DNA of 64,000 nucleotides, from positions 1,426,001 through 1,490,000 of the forward strand of contig JADJRB010000001.1 of assembly GCA_016712445.1 (NCBI GenBank), given 5' to 3'. Origin of the DNA: Acidobacteriota bacterium (GTDB lineage Bacteria > Pseudomonadota > Alphaproteobacteria > Caulobacterales > Hyphomonadaceae). The notes below the pieces were generated by a model, which ran no database searches, had not been told where the DNA came from, and was given only the letters and a program-made list of their open reading frames with translations. The position numbers were made by a program, and so were the translations under genes. Below are positions 42,330 through 54,310 of this stretch, one piece after another (the first letter of the stretch is position 1; each line of letters opens with the position of its first letter).

Positions 42330-44058
42330 CGGACCTCGCAGGGGCTGGCGCGCCGGAAAAGGAAGCGCCGCGTTTCATTCGCGCGTTGAAGGCCATGCGC
42401 GACCGCCGGATGGCGGCCATGTTCCTGCTCGCGCTTGCCGCCGGCCTGCCTTACGGCGCGGTGCTCGGTACGCTGAATGCCTGGCTGACGACTGAAGGCG
42501 TCTCGCCTTCAACCATCGGTGTACTGTCGATCGTCACCATCGGCTATGCGTTCAAGTTCCTCTGGTCGCCGGCCTTCCAGTCGGCGCACCATCCGTTTCC
42601 CTTGCTGGGTCCGCGGCGCACCTGGTTGCTCAGCCTGCAGCTGCCGATCGCCGGCCTCCTGTTCCTGCTCGCCTTCTCGAACCCCGGCGAGCATATCGGC
42701 CTCGTGGCCGTGATCGCCCTGTTCGCCGCGCTGTTCTCGGCGACCCACGACATCGTGCTGGATGCCTGGCGCATCGAGGTCGCGCGTTCGGATGAAGACA
42801 AGGACCTGATGGCCGCGCTCTACCAGTTCGGCTACCGGATCGCCGGTTTCATCACCGGCTTCCTCGCCCTGCTGCTCGCCCAGTTCTACGGCTGGGTGGT
42901 TGTCTATGTGATGATCGCGGCGATGATGGTGCTTGCCATTTCCGGCACGCTGCTGGCGCCCGAACCGGAAACCGAGACGGGGCCCGGCCACCGCCGCCTG
43001 ACCTTCCAGGCCGGCCTGCCGGAACGCGAACGCACCTTCGCCACCTTACTGGTCGCCGCCGGCTGGATCGCCGCCTTCCTGATGATCGCGGGCTTTGTCA
43101 TCGCCTCTTTCACGCAGGATCCGCCGCCGAAAGGCGGCGTGTTCGTTGCCGAGCAGGGACCATGGATCGTCGGCCTGACCGTGCTGCTGCCCGCCCTCGG
43201 CGCGCTCGTCCTGCTGCTGCGTCACGGGCGTGTGCCGGCCGAAATCGTGGACGGGCCCAGCGACGAGCCGCAGGTGAAGCGCGTCATCCGCGCGGTCTTC
43301 CGCTCGATTTTCGATCCGCTGATGGACCTGATCGGGCGTCTCGGCTGGGGCGCGCTGCTCGTGCTGCTGCTGGCGCTGACCTACCGCTTCACCGATTCCG
43401 TCTGGGGTTCTTTCGCCTATCCCTTCTATCTCGACGACCGGTTCGGCGCGCTCCACCATTCGATGGCGGACGTCGCGGTGGCTTCAAAATTCTTCGGTGT
43501 GCTGATGACCGTCGCAGGCGCCGCCATCGGCGCGGTGGTCATCAGCTTTGTCGGGCGCATGCCGGTGCTGGTGGCCGGCGCAGTGCTGGCGGCGGCGACC
43601 AACCTCCTGTTCGCAGACCTGTCGCGCGGCGGGGCCGGCATCGATGCCTTCCTCGAGTGGACGCACATCGCAGAGCCGCTGCGGGCCTTTGCGGGCTGGG
43701 CGGCGCACATCTCGCCGGAAGGGCAGGGCGCCGATGCCGGAGACCGGATGGCAAGACTGATGATCGCAATCTCAGGCGAAAACCTCGCTGGCGGATTCGC
43801 CAGCGTCGCGGTCGTGGCGTTCCTGACCTCCGTCGTGAACCCGCGCTTCGCGGCGGTGCAATATGCGCTGCTCGCTTCGCTCACCATGCTGATCGGTACG
43901 CTCGGCCGGCCCTGGCTCGGCGCCATGATCGAGACGGAAGGCTATTACAGCGTCTTTATACTGACGTTCTGGCTCGGCGGCATCGCCGTTGCCCTGTCGG
44001 TCATCGAGTGGGTGCGGCAAGCCCGCCTGCCGCCCGCGCCCGAAAGCGCCGCCGCGCC

Positions 44059-44062
<4 letters not shown>
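42326..44062 (+). CDS. AmpG-like MFS transporter
   Basis: 578 residues with about 12-14 membrane helices. Family traits: MAAMFLLALAAGLPYGAVLGTLNAWLTTEGVSPSTIGVLSIVTIGYAFKFLWSPAFQ at the start (helices 1-2) and LFSATHDIVLDAWRIEVARSDE, typical of AmpG permeases that import anhydromuropeptides for cell-wall recycling. The protein is longer than E. coli AmpG (about 490) because of an insert near residues 215-350. Substrate not proven. Convergent with maeB, stops overlapping by four bases. Confidence 0.85.
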
Positions 44063-46335
<2,273 letters not shown>

Positions 46336-46467
46336 CGGGGCTCTGTTTCAGTTTGACGGCTTGGGAATCCCGTCTAGGCCGCCGTGCGGGCTGTGCCAAC
46401 AGTCAAATCCGCACACATGCAGGCCCGGCTTTGCGAATCCCCCGCGCAAGGGCTAGCTTGCCGCGCC

Positions 46468-49155
46468 ATGCCGGATACCGCCCCCAAATCGCTGCCTGCC
46501 GCAGAGCCGACGCCGTTCATGGCGCAGTACCTGTCGATCAAGGCGCAGCAGCCGGATGCGCTGCTGTTCTTCCGGATGGGCGACTTCTACGAGTTGTTCT
46601 TCGACGATGCCGTGACGGCGGCCGGCGTGCTCGACATCACGCTGACCTCGCGCGGCGAGCATGACGGGGCGCCGATCCCGATGGCCGGCGTGCCCTACCA
46701 TGCCGCCGAGGGCTACCTCGCGCGCCTGATCAAGGCGGGGTGCCGGGTGGCGGTCTGCGAACAGACCGAAAGCCCGGCCGAGGCCAAGAAGCGCGGCTCC
46801 AAATCGGTGGTGCGCCGCGAAATTGTGCGCGTCGTCACGCCGGGCACGCTGACCGAGGATACGCTGCTGCCGGCGCGCCAGGGCCAGGCGCTGGCGGCGC
46901 TGGCCTTCACGGCGCAGGGCGAGGCGGCGCTGGCGGTGTGCGACGTGTCGACCGGCCTGTTCGAACTTGCGGCGCTTGATGCGGCCCGGGTGGCCGACGC
47001 GCTGCTCGCGTGGCCGCTCAGCGAACTCTTGGTGTCGGAGGCGGACCGCAGCCGGCCGGCCGTTGCGGGCCTGCCCGAGGTGACAGCGGTGGCAATCACC
47101 GAACGCCCGGCCCGAACGGCCACCGCGAAAGCGGGCGAGGCGCTGCTGAAGGAAACGTTCGGGGTCGCGGCGCTCGACGGGCTCGGCGACTTCAGCAAGG
47201 CGGAATGCGCGGCGGCCGGCCTGTTGCTTGACTATGTGAAGCTGACCCAGGCGGGGCGCCCGGCGCGCCTGTCGGTGCCCCGGCGCGCCCATCCGGCCAG
47301 CGCCCTGCTGATCGACCCCGCCACCCGCGCGAGTCTCGAGATCGACCGGTCCTATGCGCGCGGCCGCGAGGGCACGTTGCTCGCCGCCATCGACCGCACC
47401 ATCACGGCGCCGGGCGCGCGCCTGCTCGCCGCGCAGCTCGCCCGCCCGTCGCGCGACCGTGCCGGGATCGAGGCGCGCTACGATGCCGTCAGCTTCTTTG
47501 CGGGCGAGCGCACCGTGCTCGGCGACACGCGCGCTGCGCTGAAGGCGGCGCCGGATCTCGAGCGCGCCTGCATGCGCCTCGCGCTTGGCCGGGGAGGGCC
47601 GCGCGACCTGCAGGCGCTGGCGCAGGCGCTGGCCGCCGCCCGCAAGACGGCCGGTATCCTGCGCAATTCCGGCGCGGCGCTGCCGCCGCTTCTGGCGCGC
47701 GCGGCGGAGGTGCTGAGCCTGCCGGCGCCCGGCGGTCTCGCGGCCCTCGGCGCTGACCTGACGGCGGCCCTGGTTGAGACGCCGCCGGTGCTCGCGCGCG
47801 ACGGCGGGTTCATCGCGGCCGGCTGGAATGGCGCGCTCGACGAGGTGCGCACCTTGCGCGATGGCAGCCGCCGGGTGATTGCCGCGATGCAGGGCCGGTA
47901 TGCCGAGGCCACCGGAATTGCCGCCCTGAAGATCAAGTTCAACAATGTCCTCGGCTATTTCATCGAAGTGCCGGCCCGGCTTGCCGACGCGATGCTGAAG
48001 CCGCCGCTGGCGAATGATTTCATTCACCGCCAGACGATGGCGGGCGCGGTGCGCTTCTCGACCACCGAGCTTGCCGAACTGGCAGGCCGGATCAGCCGCG
48101 CCGACGAGGAAGCCAAGGCACTGGAGCTGGCAGACTTCGAAGCATTCGGCGTGCGCGTGTCGGCCGAGCGCGAGGCGCTGGCCGAGGTGGCCGCCGCGCT
48201 CGCCGCCGTGGATGTCGCCGCGGCGAATGCGGTCTGGGCCGACGAGGCCGGGGCGGTTCGCCCGGTCATCGAGGTGGCGCCGGTTTTCGAGGCGAAGGGT
48301 CTTCGTCACTGCGTGGTCGAGGCCGCGCTGCGGCGGGACGGGAAAGGCTTCACCGCCAATGACCTGAGCCTCGATGCCGGGGCGACGTCGGCGCCGCGCT
48401 TCCTGCTGGTTACCGGACCGAACATGTCTGGCAAGTCGACCTACCTGCGCCAGGCGGCGCTGGCCGTGATCCTGGCGCAGGCCGGGTGCTTCGTGCCCGC
48501 AACCTCGCTTCGGCTTGGCCTTGCCGACCGCGTCTTCTCCCGCGTCGGCGCTTCCGACGACCTGTCGCGCGGCCGCTCCACCTTCATGGTCGAAATGGTC
48601 GAGACGGCCGCGATCCTCAATCAGGCGACGCCCGAGAGCTTCGTCATCCTGGATGAAGTCGGGCGCGGCACCGCAACCTGGGACGGCCTTGCCATCGCCT
48701 GGGCCGCCGTCGAACACCTGCACGCGCAGACCCGGTGCCGCGCCGTGTTCGCGACGCACTATCACGAGCTGACGGCATTGGCCGCCGAACTGCCGGGCGC
48801 TGCGAATGCGAGCCTCAAGGCGCGCGAGTGGAAGCATGACCTGATCTTCCTGCACGAGGTGCAGCCGGGCCCGGCCGACCGGTCCTACGGGGTGCAGGTG
48901 GCGCGCCTCGCCGGATTGCCGAGGAGCGCGGTGGCGCGCGCCGCGCAGATCCTCAAGCAGCTCGAGGCGAGCCCGTCGGCGGCTGAAAGCCTGCCGCTGT
49001 TTGCGGCGGCCGCGCCGGAGCCGGAGGCCGGGTTGCCGCCTGAAGCCGAGGCCGTGATGGCGGCGCTCGCGGCGCTCGATCCCGACGGGCTCAGCCCGCG
49101 CGATGCGCTGCAGGCCCTGTATGAGTTGAAAACGCTCGGCAAGCCGAAGGCGTGA
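46468..49155 (+). CDS. mutS: DNA mismatch repair protein MutS
   Basis: 895 residues. Mismatch-reading loop RMGDFYELFFDDAV near the N-terminus (Phe-x-Glu), connector, lever and clamp regions, then the ABC-type ATPase with Walker A GPNMSGKSTYLRQ, signature DDLSRGRSTFMVEM, Walker B FVILDEVGRGT and the His switch FATHYHELTALA. Recognises base mismatches and starts repair with MutL. Start taken at 46468 (MPDTAPKSL), since earlier in-frame ATGs would add residues unlike the family; no strong ribosome-binding site decides it. Ends four bases before the stop of the convergent XRE gene. Confidence 0.95.
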   Translation: MPDTAPKSLPAAEPTPFMAQYLSIKAQQPDALLFFRMGDFYELFFDDAVTAAGVLDITLTSRGEHDGAPIPMAGVPYHAAEGYLARLIKAGCRVAVCEQTESPAEAKKRGSKSVVRREIVRVVTPGTLTEDTLLPARQGQALAALAFTAQGEAALAVCDVSTGLFELAALDAARVADALLAWPLSELLVSEADRSRPAVAGLPEVTAVAITERPARTATAKAGEALLKETFGVAALDGLGDFSKAECAAAGLLLDYVKLTQAGRPARLSVPRRAHPASALLIDPATRASLEIDRSYARGREGTLLAAIDRTITAPGARLLAAQLARPSRDRAGIEARYDAVSFFAGERTVLGDTRAALKAAPDLERACMRLALGRGGPRDLQALAQALAAARKTAGILRNSGAALPPLLARAAEVLSLPAPGGLAALGADLTAALVETPPVLARDGGFIAAGWNGALDEVRTLRDGSRRVIAAMQGRYAEATGIAALKIKFNNVLGYFIEVPARLADAMLKPPLANDFIHRQTMAGAVRFSTTELAELAGRISRADEEAKALELADFEAFGVRVSAEREALAEVAAALAAVDVAAANAVWADEAGAVRPVIEVAPVFEAKGLRHCVVEAALRRDGKGFTANDLSLDAGATSAPRFLLVTGPNMSGKSTYLRQAALAVILAQAGCFVPATSLRLGLADRVFSRVGASDDLSRGRSTFMVEMVETAAILNQATPESFVILDEVGRGTATWDGLAIAWAAVEHLHAQTRCRAVFATHYHELTALAAELPGAANASLKAREWKHDLIFLHEVQPGPADRSYGVQVARLAGLPRSAVARAAQILKQLEASPSAAESLPLFAAAAPEPEAGLPPEAEAVMAALAALDPDGLSPRDALQALYELKTLGKPKA

Positions 49156-49159
49156 AGCC

Positions 49160-49567
49160 TCAGCGGGCGCGCAGCGCCATCGCTTCGAGCACGCGGACGA
49201 CGGCCTGCAGGCTTTCGACATCGCCGATTTCCTCGACGAGGCGGCGGGCATCGCGTTTCAGGTCGTGGGCCTGCAAGTCGCGGCCGCGGGTGCCGTCGGG
49301 ATTTTCGGCGATCTCGAACGGCTCGTAGAACCAGCCGATCGGCCGGCCGAGGGCCTGCGCAATTTCGAGCAGGCGGCCGGCGGACATGCGGCTATGACCG
49401 GCTTCGTATTTCTGGATCTGCTGGAAGGTGACGCCGAGCAGGGCGGCAAGGCCTTCCTGCGTCAAGCCCAGTTCGCGGCGGCCCTGGCGCAGGCGCTGGC
49501 CCACGAACCGGTCGGCATCGGTCGGCTTGCGCGCCTCATGGGCGGGCGAGGTGTCGGCTTTCGCCAT
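49160..49567 (-). CDS. XRE-family transcriptional regulator (second copy)
   Basis: 135 residues. Helix-turn-helix VGQRLRQGRRELGLTQEGLAALLGVTFQQIQKYEAGHSRMS, then the same kind of C-terminal helical tail as the protein at 30354-30752 (LEEIGDVESLQAVVRVLEAMA). The two are paralogues by motif but clearly diverged. Stand-alone gene; targets unknown. Confidence 0.85.
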   Translation of the reverse strand: MAKADTSPAHEARKPTDADRFVGQRLRQGRRELGLTQEGLAALLGVTFQQIQKYEAGHSRMSAGRLLEIAQALGRPIGWFYEPFEIAENPDGTRGRDLQAHDLKRDARRLVEEIGDVESLQAVVRVLEAMALRAR

Positions 49568-49670
49568 GATGGGGCCCTCCGGCGTTTACATACCGGAATG
49601 CAACCCGCAGGCCAGATACGACCTGAACGGGCAGAGCAGCTGTGTTTCGCCGGAAAACCGCGGGCGGGTG

Positions 49671-50357
49671 TCAGGCGGTAACCTTTACCGGGGCCTCGAA
49701 CTTCGTGACTTTCAGGATCACGTCATCCGGGGTGGCAATCATCGCCTGGTACATGGCCTCGGGGTAGGCCTGATGCGGCTTGGCCGGATCATAGGGCGGC
49801 TGCTTCACGCGGCCACCTTCGCCGGCATAGGCGTCCGGCGTGACATAGGTTTCGAGTTCGGCCTTGCTGATGCCGACCTTCTCGACCACGGCGGGATCAA
49901 TCCAGAGCTTGGGATCCACCGCGACGGTCGAGCAGGCGACTTCCAGGGTCAGCTGGTCCGGCCCGGCAAAATAGATCGAGTGGCACATGCCATGGTCCAT
50001 CGGGCCGATGACGTTGATGCCCTTGGTGCGGATCCGGTCGCGGATCGCGTAGAGGTCGTCCAGCGTGTCGACGCGGAAGGCGAGGTGCTGCATCGTTCCG
50101 GGTGCGGACGGACCGGCGCCGGTGCCAGCATGGGTGACGCCAAGCTGGATCGGGATGTCCTTCACTGCGGGCAGCTGCACGATCGAGAAATAGGAATGGT
50201 CGTCCATGTGCAGGAAAGCGTGAATGCCGCCCGGCACGCCGTGCATGTCGAACAGGGCCGAGAGCTGGAAGCCCATCACATCCGAGAAGTAGGCAATATG
50301 CTCGCGGATGTCCGCAGCCATGATCGCAATATGGTGGATCCCGTTCGCCTTGATCAT
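49671..50357 (-). CDS. VOC family metal-dependent protein (dioxygenase-like)
   Basis: 228 residues. A VOC module starts at residue 1 (MIKANGIHHIAIMAADIREHIAYFSDVMGFQL), with metal-ligand candidates in IHHIAI, GTMQHLAFRV and LTLEVAC, the spacing seen in extradiol dioxygenases and glyoxalases. The C-terminal 70 residues (YVTPDAYAGEGGRVKQPPYDPAKPHQAYPE) are a Pro/Tyr-rich extension. Substrate unknown. It is divergent from an alpha/beta hydrolase gene with 96 bases between starts, and the pair may degrade the same compound. A longer upstream reading is rejected since it crosses that gene. Confidence 0.8.
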   Translation of the reverse strand: MIKANGIHHIAIMAADIREHIAYFSDVMGFQLSALFDMHGVPGGIHAFLHMDDHSYFSIVQLPAVKDIPIQLGVTHAGTGAGPSAPGTMQHLAFRVDTLDDLYAIRDRIRTKGINVIGPMDHGMCHSIYFAGPDQLTLEVACSTVAVDPKLWIDPAVVEKVGISKAELETYVTPDAYAGEGGRVKQPPYDPAKPHQAYPEAMYQAMIATPDDVILKVTKFEAPVKVTA

Positions 50358-50453
50358 CGCGTCTTTCTCCCTTGACCCTGCGGCCACATGGACACGGCCG
50401 TTCTTGGCAATAATGTGCGCGCAATAATCAAAAGGGGCAAGGAGGCACACTTC

Positions 50454-51623
50454 ATGGTTGGCGCTACGGAAATCACCCGTGAACCCTATCTTGTCATCCA
50501 CAAGGACCCTTCCGGTTTCAAGGACGTGTATGGCGGGGCAGGCGACAATATCGCCGCCGAATGCATGCGCATCTATCCGGCCGGTACGAAAGCCGACAGC
50601 GTCGTCATCTTCAGCCATCCGATCGGCGGCGGCTCGTTCTTGCCGCTGGTCTCGGCCCTCGCGCGCGGCGGCCAGCATGTGATCTATTGCAACACGCGCT
50701 ACCGCGGAAACGACACCGCGCTGATCATGGAAAAATGCATCTCGGACCTTGGCGCCTGTATCGAACATGCCCGCACCCGCCTCGGCTACAAGCGCGTCAT
50801 TCTCGGCGGCTGGTCGGGCGGCGGGTCATTGTCGCTGTTCTACCAGGACCAGGCCCAGCGCCCGACGCTCACGCACACGCCGGCGGGCGATGCCTATGAC
50901 CTGACGAAGAAGGCCCTTCCGCCTGCGGACGGTATCATGCTGCTGGCGGCGCATGTGAGCCGCGCGATCACGCTGACCGAATGGATCGATCCGTCGATCA
51001 CCGACGAGACGCGCCCGTTCGAGCGCGATCCGGCGCTCAACATCTACGATCCGGCCTGTCCGGCGCAGCCTCCCTATACGGATGAATTCGTGGCCCGCTT
51101 CCGGGCTGCCCAGCTCGCCCGCAACCGGCGCATCACGGCCTGGGTGCAGGAGACGCTGGAAGGGCTTCGACGCAAGGGTGACACCAATGCCGAACGCGCC
51201 TTCACGGTGCATGGCACGATGTCGAACGTGTGCTGGACCGATCCCACACAGGAGCCCTCCGACCGGCGGCCTCATACGTGCTATCTCGGAGAGCCGCGCA
51301 TCGCGAATGACGGACCGGTCGGCCTCGCGCGGTTCACGACGCTGCGCTCATGGCTGTCGCAGTGGGGGTACGATACGACGAATGCGGACGGTCTCGGCAA
51401 TGCCTCGCGCGTTGCCTGCCCGGTACTTGTCATCAACAACACGGCCGATCTTGCCTGCACGCCGAGCCATGCGCGCCGGCTGTTCGAGGCCGTGGGGCAT
51501 GCCCGCAAGTCCTACAAGGACATTCAGGGCGCGGATCATTATTACATCGAGCGCCCGGACTTGCTGCCCGAGGCGGTGCGGACGTGCGCCGAGTGGCTGG
51601 AAGCGGAAAGCCTGGCCGGCTGA
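50454..51623 (+). CDS. Alpha/beta hydrolase family protein
   Basis: 389 residues. The nucleophile elbow is ILGGWSGGGSLSLFY (Ser in GWSGGG), preceded by VVIFSHPIGGGSFLPLVSALARGGQHVIYCNTRYRGND, the usual oxyanion strand; the acid and His are likely in LVINNTADLACTPSHA and GADHYYIERPD. Cytoplasmic, substrate unknown. ATG 50454 has AAGGAGG eight bases upstream. Divergent from the VOC gene, which suggests a shared small aromatic or ester pathway; that link is inference. Confidence 0.82.
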   Translation: MVGATEITREPYLVIHKDPSGFKDVYGGAGDNIAAECMRIYPAGTKADSVVIFSHPIGGGSFLPLVSALARGGQHVIYCNTRYRGNDTALIMEKCISDLGACIEHARTRLGYKRVILGGWSGGGSLSLFYQDQAQRPTLTHTPAGDAYDLTKKALPPADGIMLLAAHVSRAITLTEWIDPSITDETRPFERDPALNIYDPACPAQPPYTDEFVARFRAAQLARNRRITAWVQETLEGLRRKGDTNAERAFTVHGTMSNVCWTDPTQEPSDRRPHTCYLGEPRIANDGPVGLARFTTLRSWLSQWGYDTTNADGLGNASRVACPVLVINNTADLACTPSHARRLFEAVGHARKSYKDIQGADHYYIERPDLLPEAVRTCAEWLEAESLAG

Positions 51624-51626
51624 GGC

Positions 51627-51992
51627 TTATTTCTTTTCCGGGATCCGGATCAGGTCGTCCTCGTCCGACTCCTCGGGCGTGGCCAGCGGATCGTGCGGGG
51701 CGTCTTCGATGTCGATGCCGAGATCCTGCACGCCTTCGAAATTGCCGCCGGTCTGGCTCGGGCCGACGATCAGGCCGGTGCCGGTATTGGCGCTGGAGCC
51801 GACGATCGGGCGGGCCTGGCTTTCGCCGGAGCGGCCGAGATTGAGGTTCAGCGTGCCTTGCACTTCGGCGGCGGGCGCCGAGGCCACTTCGGCCGGCGCG
51901 GCTTCATCGGCGGCGCCAACGGTGTCGGAACAGGCAGTGCCCACGCCCGCAAGCGTGAACAGGAGAAGGGCAGTGATCGGTTTCATCAGCAT
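51627..51992 (-). CDS. Small putative lipoprotein
   Basis: 121 residues. Signal peptide MKPITALLLFTLAGVGTAC with a lipobox-like end (GTAC), then a low-complexity Ala/Glu/Pro-rich chain and an acidic tail (PEESDEDDLIRIPEKK). Function unknown. It lies downstream of gshB on the same strand, 22 bases from its stop, so they may be co-transcribed. Confidence 0.6.
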   Translation of the reverse strand: MLMKPITALLLFTLAGVGTACSDTVGAADEAAPAEVASAPAAEVQGTLNLNLGRSGESQARPIVGSSANTGTGLIVGPSQTGGNFEGVQDLGIDIEDAPHDPLATPEESDEDDLIRIPEKK

Positions 51993-52013
51993 TCCTCAAG
52001 CATGACGCCGCAG

Positions 52014-52964
52014 CTATCCGACTGCAAGCTTCCTTTCCACAACGTCCCAGAATTTGGCAGTTGCATCAATGCCCGAGAGGCGTTTCAGGGCCTGCAGGCC
52101 GGTCGGTGAGGTGACGTTCACTTCGGTCAGCCGGCCGCCGATCACGTCGATGCCGGTGAGCAGCAGGCCGCGGCGTTTCAGTTCCGGCCCGATCACCTCG
52201 CAGATGTGCTGGTCGGCGGCGCTGAGTTCGGTCGCCTCGGCCGTGCCGCCGACGACCAGGTTCGAGCGGACCTGACCGGCCTTGGGGCGCCGGTTGATTG
52301 CGCCGACCGGTTCGCCGTCGATCAGGATGATGCGCTTGTCGCCCTCCGACACCGCCGGCAGGAAGGCCTGCACCATCACGGGTTCCGAGTTCTTGCTGAA
52401 GAACAGCTCGAGGAGGGAATCGAGGTTGGAATCGTCCGGCGCGATGCGGAACACGCCGGCGCCGCCGTGGCCGTAAAGCGGTTTGACGATGATGTCGCGG
52501 TGGCGGTCGCGGAAGGCGTCGATGGCGGCGCGGTCGCGGGTGACCAGCGTCGGCGGCATGATCTCCGGGAACATCAGCGGGAAGATCTTTTCCGGGCTGG
52601 AGCGCACGCCGGCCGGATCGTTGAGCACGAGCGTGCGGCCGGAGATTTCCTCCAGCAGGTGGCAGGCGGTGATGTAGCCCATGTCGAAGGGCGGGTCGTG
52701 CCGCATCAGGATGACGTCGACGTCTTCGGCGAGGTCGAGCGTCAGCGCTTCGCCGAAGAGGCCCGGTGTCTCGCGCACCCGCTGGACGCGGGCGGGGCGG
52801 GCGCGGGCGGTGAGACGACCTTCGCTCCAGGCAAGGTCGCCCGGCCCGTAGACGAACAGGCTGGCGCCGCGCGCCTGCGCGGTTTCGGCCAGGGCAAAGG
52901 TGGTATCACCGTCGATATTGACCCGCTCGAGCGGGTCCATCTGGATGGCTATGCGCAGTGTCAC
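52014..52964 (-). CDS. gshB: Glutathione synthetase
   Basis: 316 residues. ATP-grasp enzyme joining gamma-glutamylcysteine and glycine. Typical features: IAIQMDPLERVNIDGDTTFALA at the start, LMRHDPPFDMGYITA, NDPAGVRSSPEKIFPL, the ATP-binding IVKPLYGHGGAGVFRI and RIILIDGEPVGAINRRPKAG, with the metal-site end FL..TEVNVTSPTGLQAL. Length matches the bacterial GshB family. Confidence 0.95.
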   Translation of the reverse strand: MTLRIAIQMDPLERVNIDGDTTFALAETAQARGASLFVYGPGDLAWSEGRLTARARPARVQRVRETPGLFGEALTLDLAEDVDVILMRHDPPFDMGYITACHLLEEISGRTLVLNDPAGVRSSPEKIFPLMFPEIMPPTLVTRDRAAIDAFRDRHRDIIVKPLYGHGGAGVFRIAPDDSNLDSLLELFFSKNSEPVMVQAFLPAVSEGDKRIILIDGEPVGAINRRPKAGQVRSNLVVGGTAEATELSAADQHICEVIGPELKRRGLLLTGIDVIGGRLTEVNVTSPTGLQALKRLSGIDATAKFWDVVERKLAVG

Positions 52965-53003
52965 GCGGTTTCGCGCCCCCGTTGTGACGGAAGGCGCGCC
53001 CGG

Positions 53004-53708
53004 TCAGCGGCTTCCTGTATCGTAACTCGCGCCGTGCAGCTCGGGCATCGGCTCGGTCGTATATGAAGCGTCGGGGGTCGATTGATAAGTGGTATCAGGA
53101 ACTTCTGTCGCAACTGGCGCAGGCGGGCGGCTGGCGGCCTCGCGGATCCGGACGTAGGAGACGACCTGCTTCACCCCGCCGACGACCGAGGCTTCCTCGG
53201 CAGCGGCGCGCAGCTCTTCCGGGCTGCGGGCAAGGCCCATCAGGTAGACGACCCCGTCATAGGTCTCGATGTTGAAGTTGACGCTCTTGACGGTGCTCGA
53301 CCCGATCAGGCGCGACCGGACCCGGCCCGTGATGATCTCGTCCGAGACGTTGGCCATGAAACCGCCCGGCGGCTCGATCCGGATCTCGTTGGCGACATCG
53401 CGGGCACGCGAGGAGCTCCAGGCGATGCCTTCGGCATAGGTGCGGTCGGCCGGGTCGTTGACCCGCCCGGACAGCAGCACGAGGCCGTTGGAGACCTCGA
53501 CATCGACTTCGCCGAACTTGGCCCCGCTCTCGTTCAGCAGCTTGGCCTTGATCTCGTTGGAGGCGGTCGCGTCATCGAGCGCCTCGCCCATGGTCTTTTC
53601 CTGCACGGAGGTCAGGCCGACGGCGCCGGCCGTGCCGACGACCGCTGCGGCGCAGCCGGTGGTGGTGAGGGTCGCCAGAAGCAGGGGGAGGACGAATACG
53701 GTACGCAT
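53004..53708 (-). CDS. BON-domain lipoprotein
   Basis: 234 residues. Signal peptide with lipobox TTTGC (Cys-19), then two BON domains (about 40-115 and 118-190): IKAKLLNESGAKFGEVDVEVSNGLVLLSGRVNDPADRTYAEGIAW and RSRLIGSSTVKSVNFNIETYDGVVYLMGLARSPEELRAAAE. BON pairs bind phospholipid in outer-membrane lipoproteins such as DolP. The C-terminal 45 residues are disordered, Pro/Thr-rich. Probably helps outer-membrane integrity, by family analogy. Confidence 0.88.
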   Translation of the reverse strand: MRTVFVLPLLLATLTTTGCAAAVVGTAGAVGLTSVQEKTMGEALDDATASNEIKAKLLNESGAKFGEVDVEVSNGLVLLSGRVNDPADRTYAEGIAWSSSRARDVANEIRIEPPGGFMANVSDEIITGRVRSRLIGSSTVKSVNFNIETYDGVVYLMGLARSPEELRAAAEEASVVGGVKQVVSYVRIREAASRPPAPVATEVPDTTYQSTPDASYTTEPMPELHGASYDTGSR

Positions 53709-53902
53709 GCGGGGATCCTGGAAGTCACGGTGGAGAAAACTTCATTACCACCCAGATAGGGCGAAACGCGGGCATTCTCCTAATGAAACCCTGTATAGCT
53801 TATGAACGCCGGGGGCGGCAGGCCCGCAGCTGCGCCTTTTTGCTGGGCGCGGCGGCCTCCGCGTGGTAGGTTTGCCGTGCAAACGCCAAAGGAGCCCTTG
53901 CC

Positions 53903-54307
53903 CTGTCATCCGCCAAAAACCGGGTTGAGCCCCCAAAGAACGCCTCGCTCGCAGACATCAAGCTGCTGGCGGAGGCCCTGTCGAAAGTCCTCGAGGACGA
54001 CAAGGCTGAAGACCTCGCCTTCATCGATCTCCAGGGCAAATCCTCCCTCGCAGATTTCATGATCATCGCCTCCGGCCGTTCCGGCCGGCACGTTTCGGCG
54101 CTCGCCGATCACGTGGCCCAGGAGGCCAAACGCCTGACCGGACGCCCGGCCAGTGTCGAAGGCATGGCCAATGCCGACTGGGTGCTGATCGACACGGGTG
54201 ACGTGATCGTCCACCTGTTCCGCCCGGAAGTGCGCGAATTCTACAATCTCGAAAAAATCTGGATGTCCGACCAGTCGGCCCACCGGACGGCCCGCGCGTC
54301 GTCCTGA
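53903..54307 (+). CDS. rsfS: Ribosomal silencing factor RsfS, apparently with a CTG start
   Basis: 134 residues if it starts at 53903. RsfS binds ribosomal protein L14 and blocks subunit joining when nutrients are short. The conserved core is DIKLLAEALSKVLEDDKAEDLAFIDLQGKSSLADFMIIASGRSGRHVSALAD and DWVLIDTGDVIVHLFRPEVREFYNLEKIW. The first in-frame ATG (54059) would cut off the first third of this core. Between the in-frame stop at 53867 and that ATG there is no ATG, GTG or TTG. CTG 53903 has GGAG eight bases upstream and is the best start. Three bases ahead of rlmH, the usual order. Confidence 0.85.
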   Translation: MSSAKNRVEPPKNASLADIKLLAEALSKVLEDDKAEDLAFIDLQGKSSLADFMIIASGRSGRHVSALADHVAQEAKRLTGRPASVEGMANADWVLIDTGDVIVHLFRPEVREFYNLEKIWMSDQSAHRTARASS

Positions 54308-54310
54308 CCG

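Noticed and set aside
46453..49251. A 932-residue open frame on the minus strand, longer than the gene it overlaps
   Set aside because: It is the complement of mutS, which has all family motifs. Its sequence is Arg/Gly/His-rich with no domain. High GC removes stop codons on the opposite strand.
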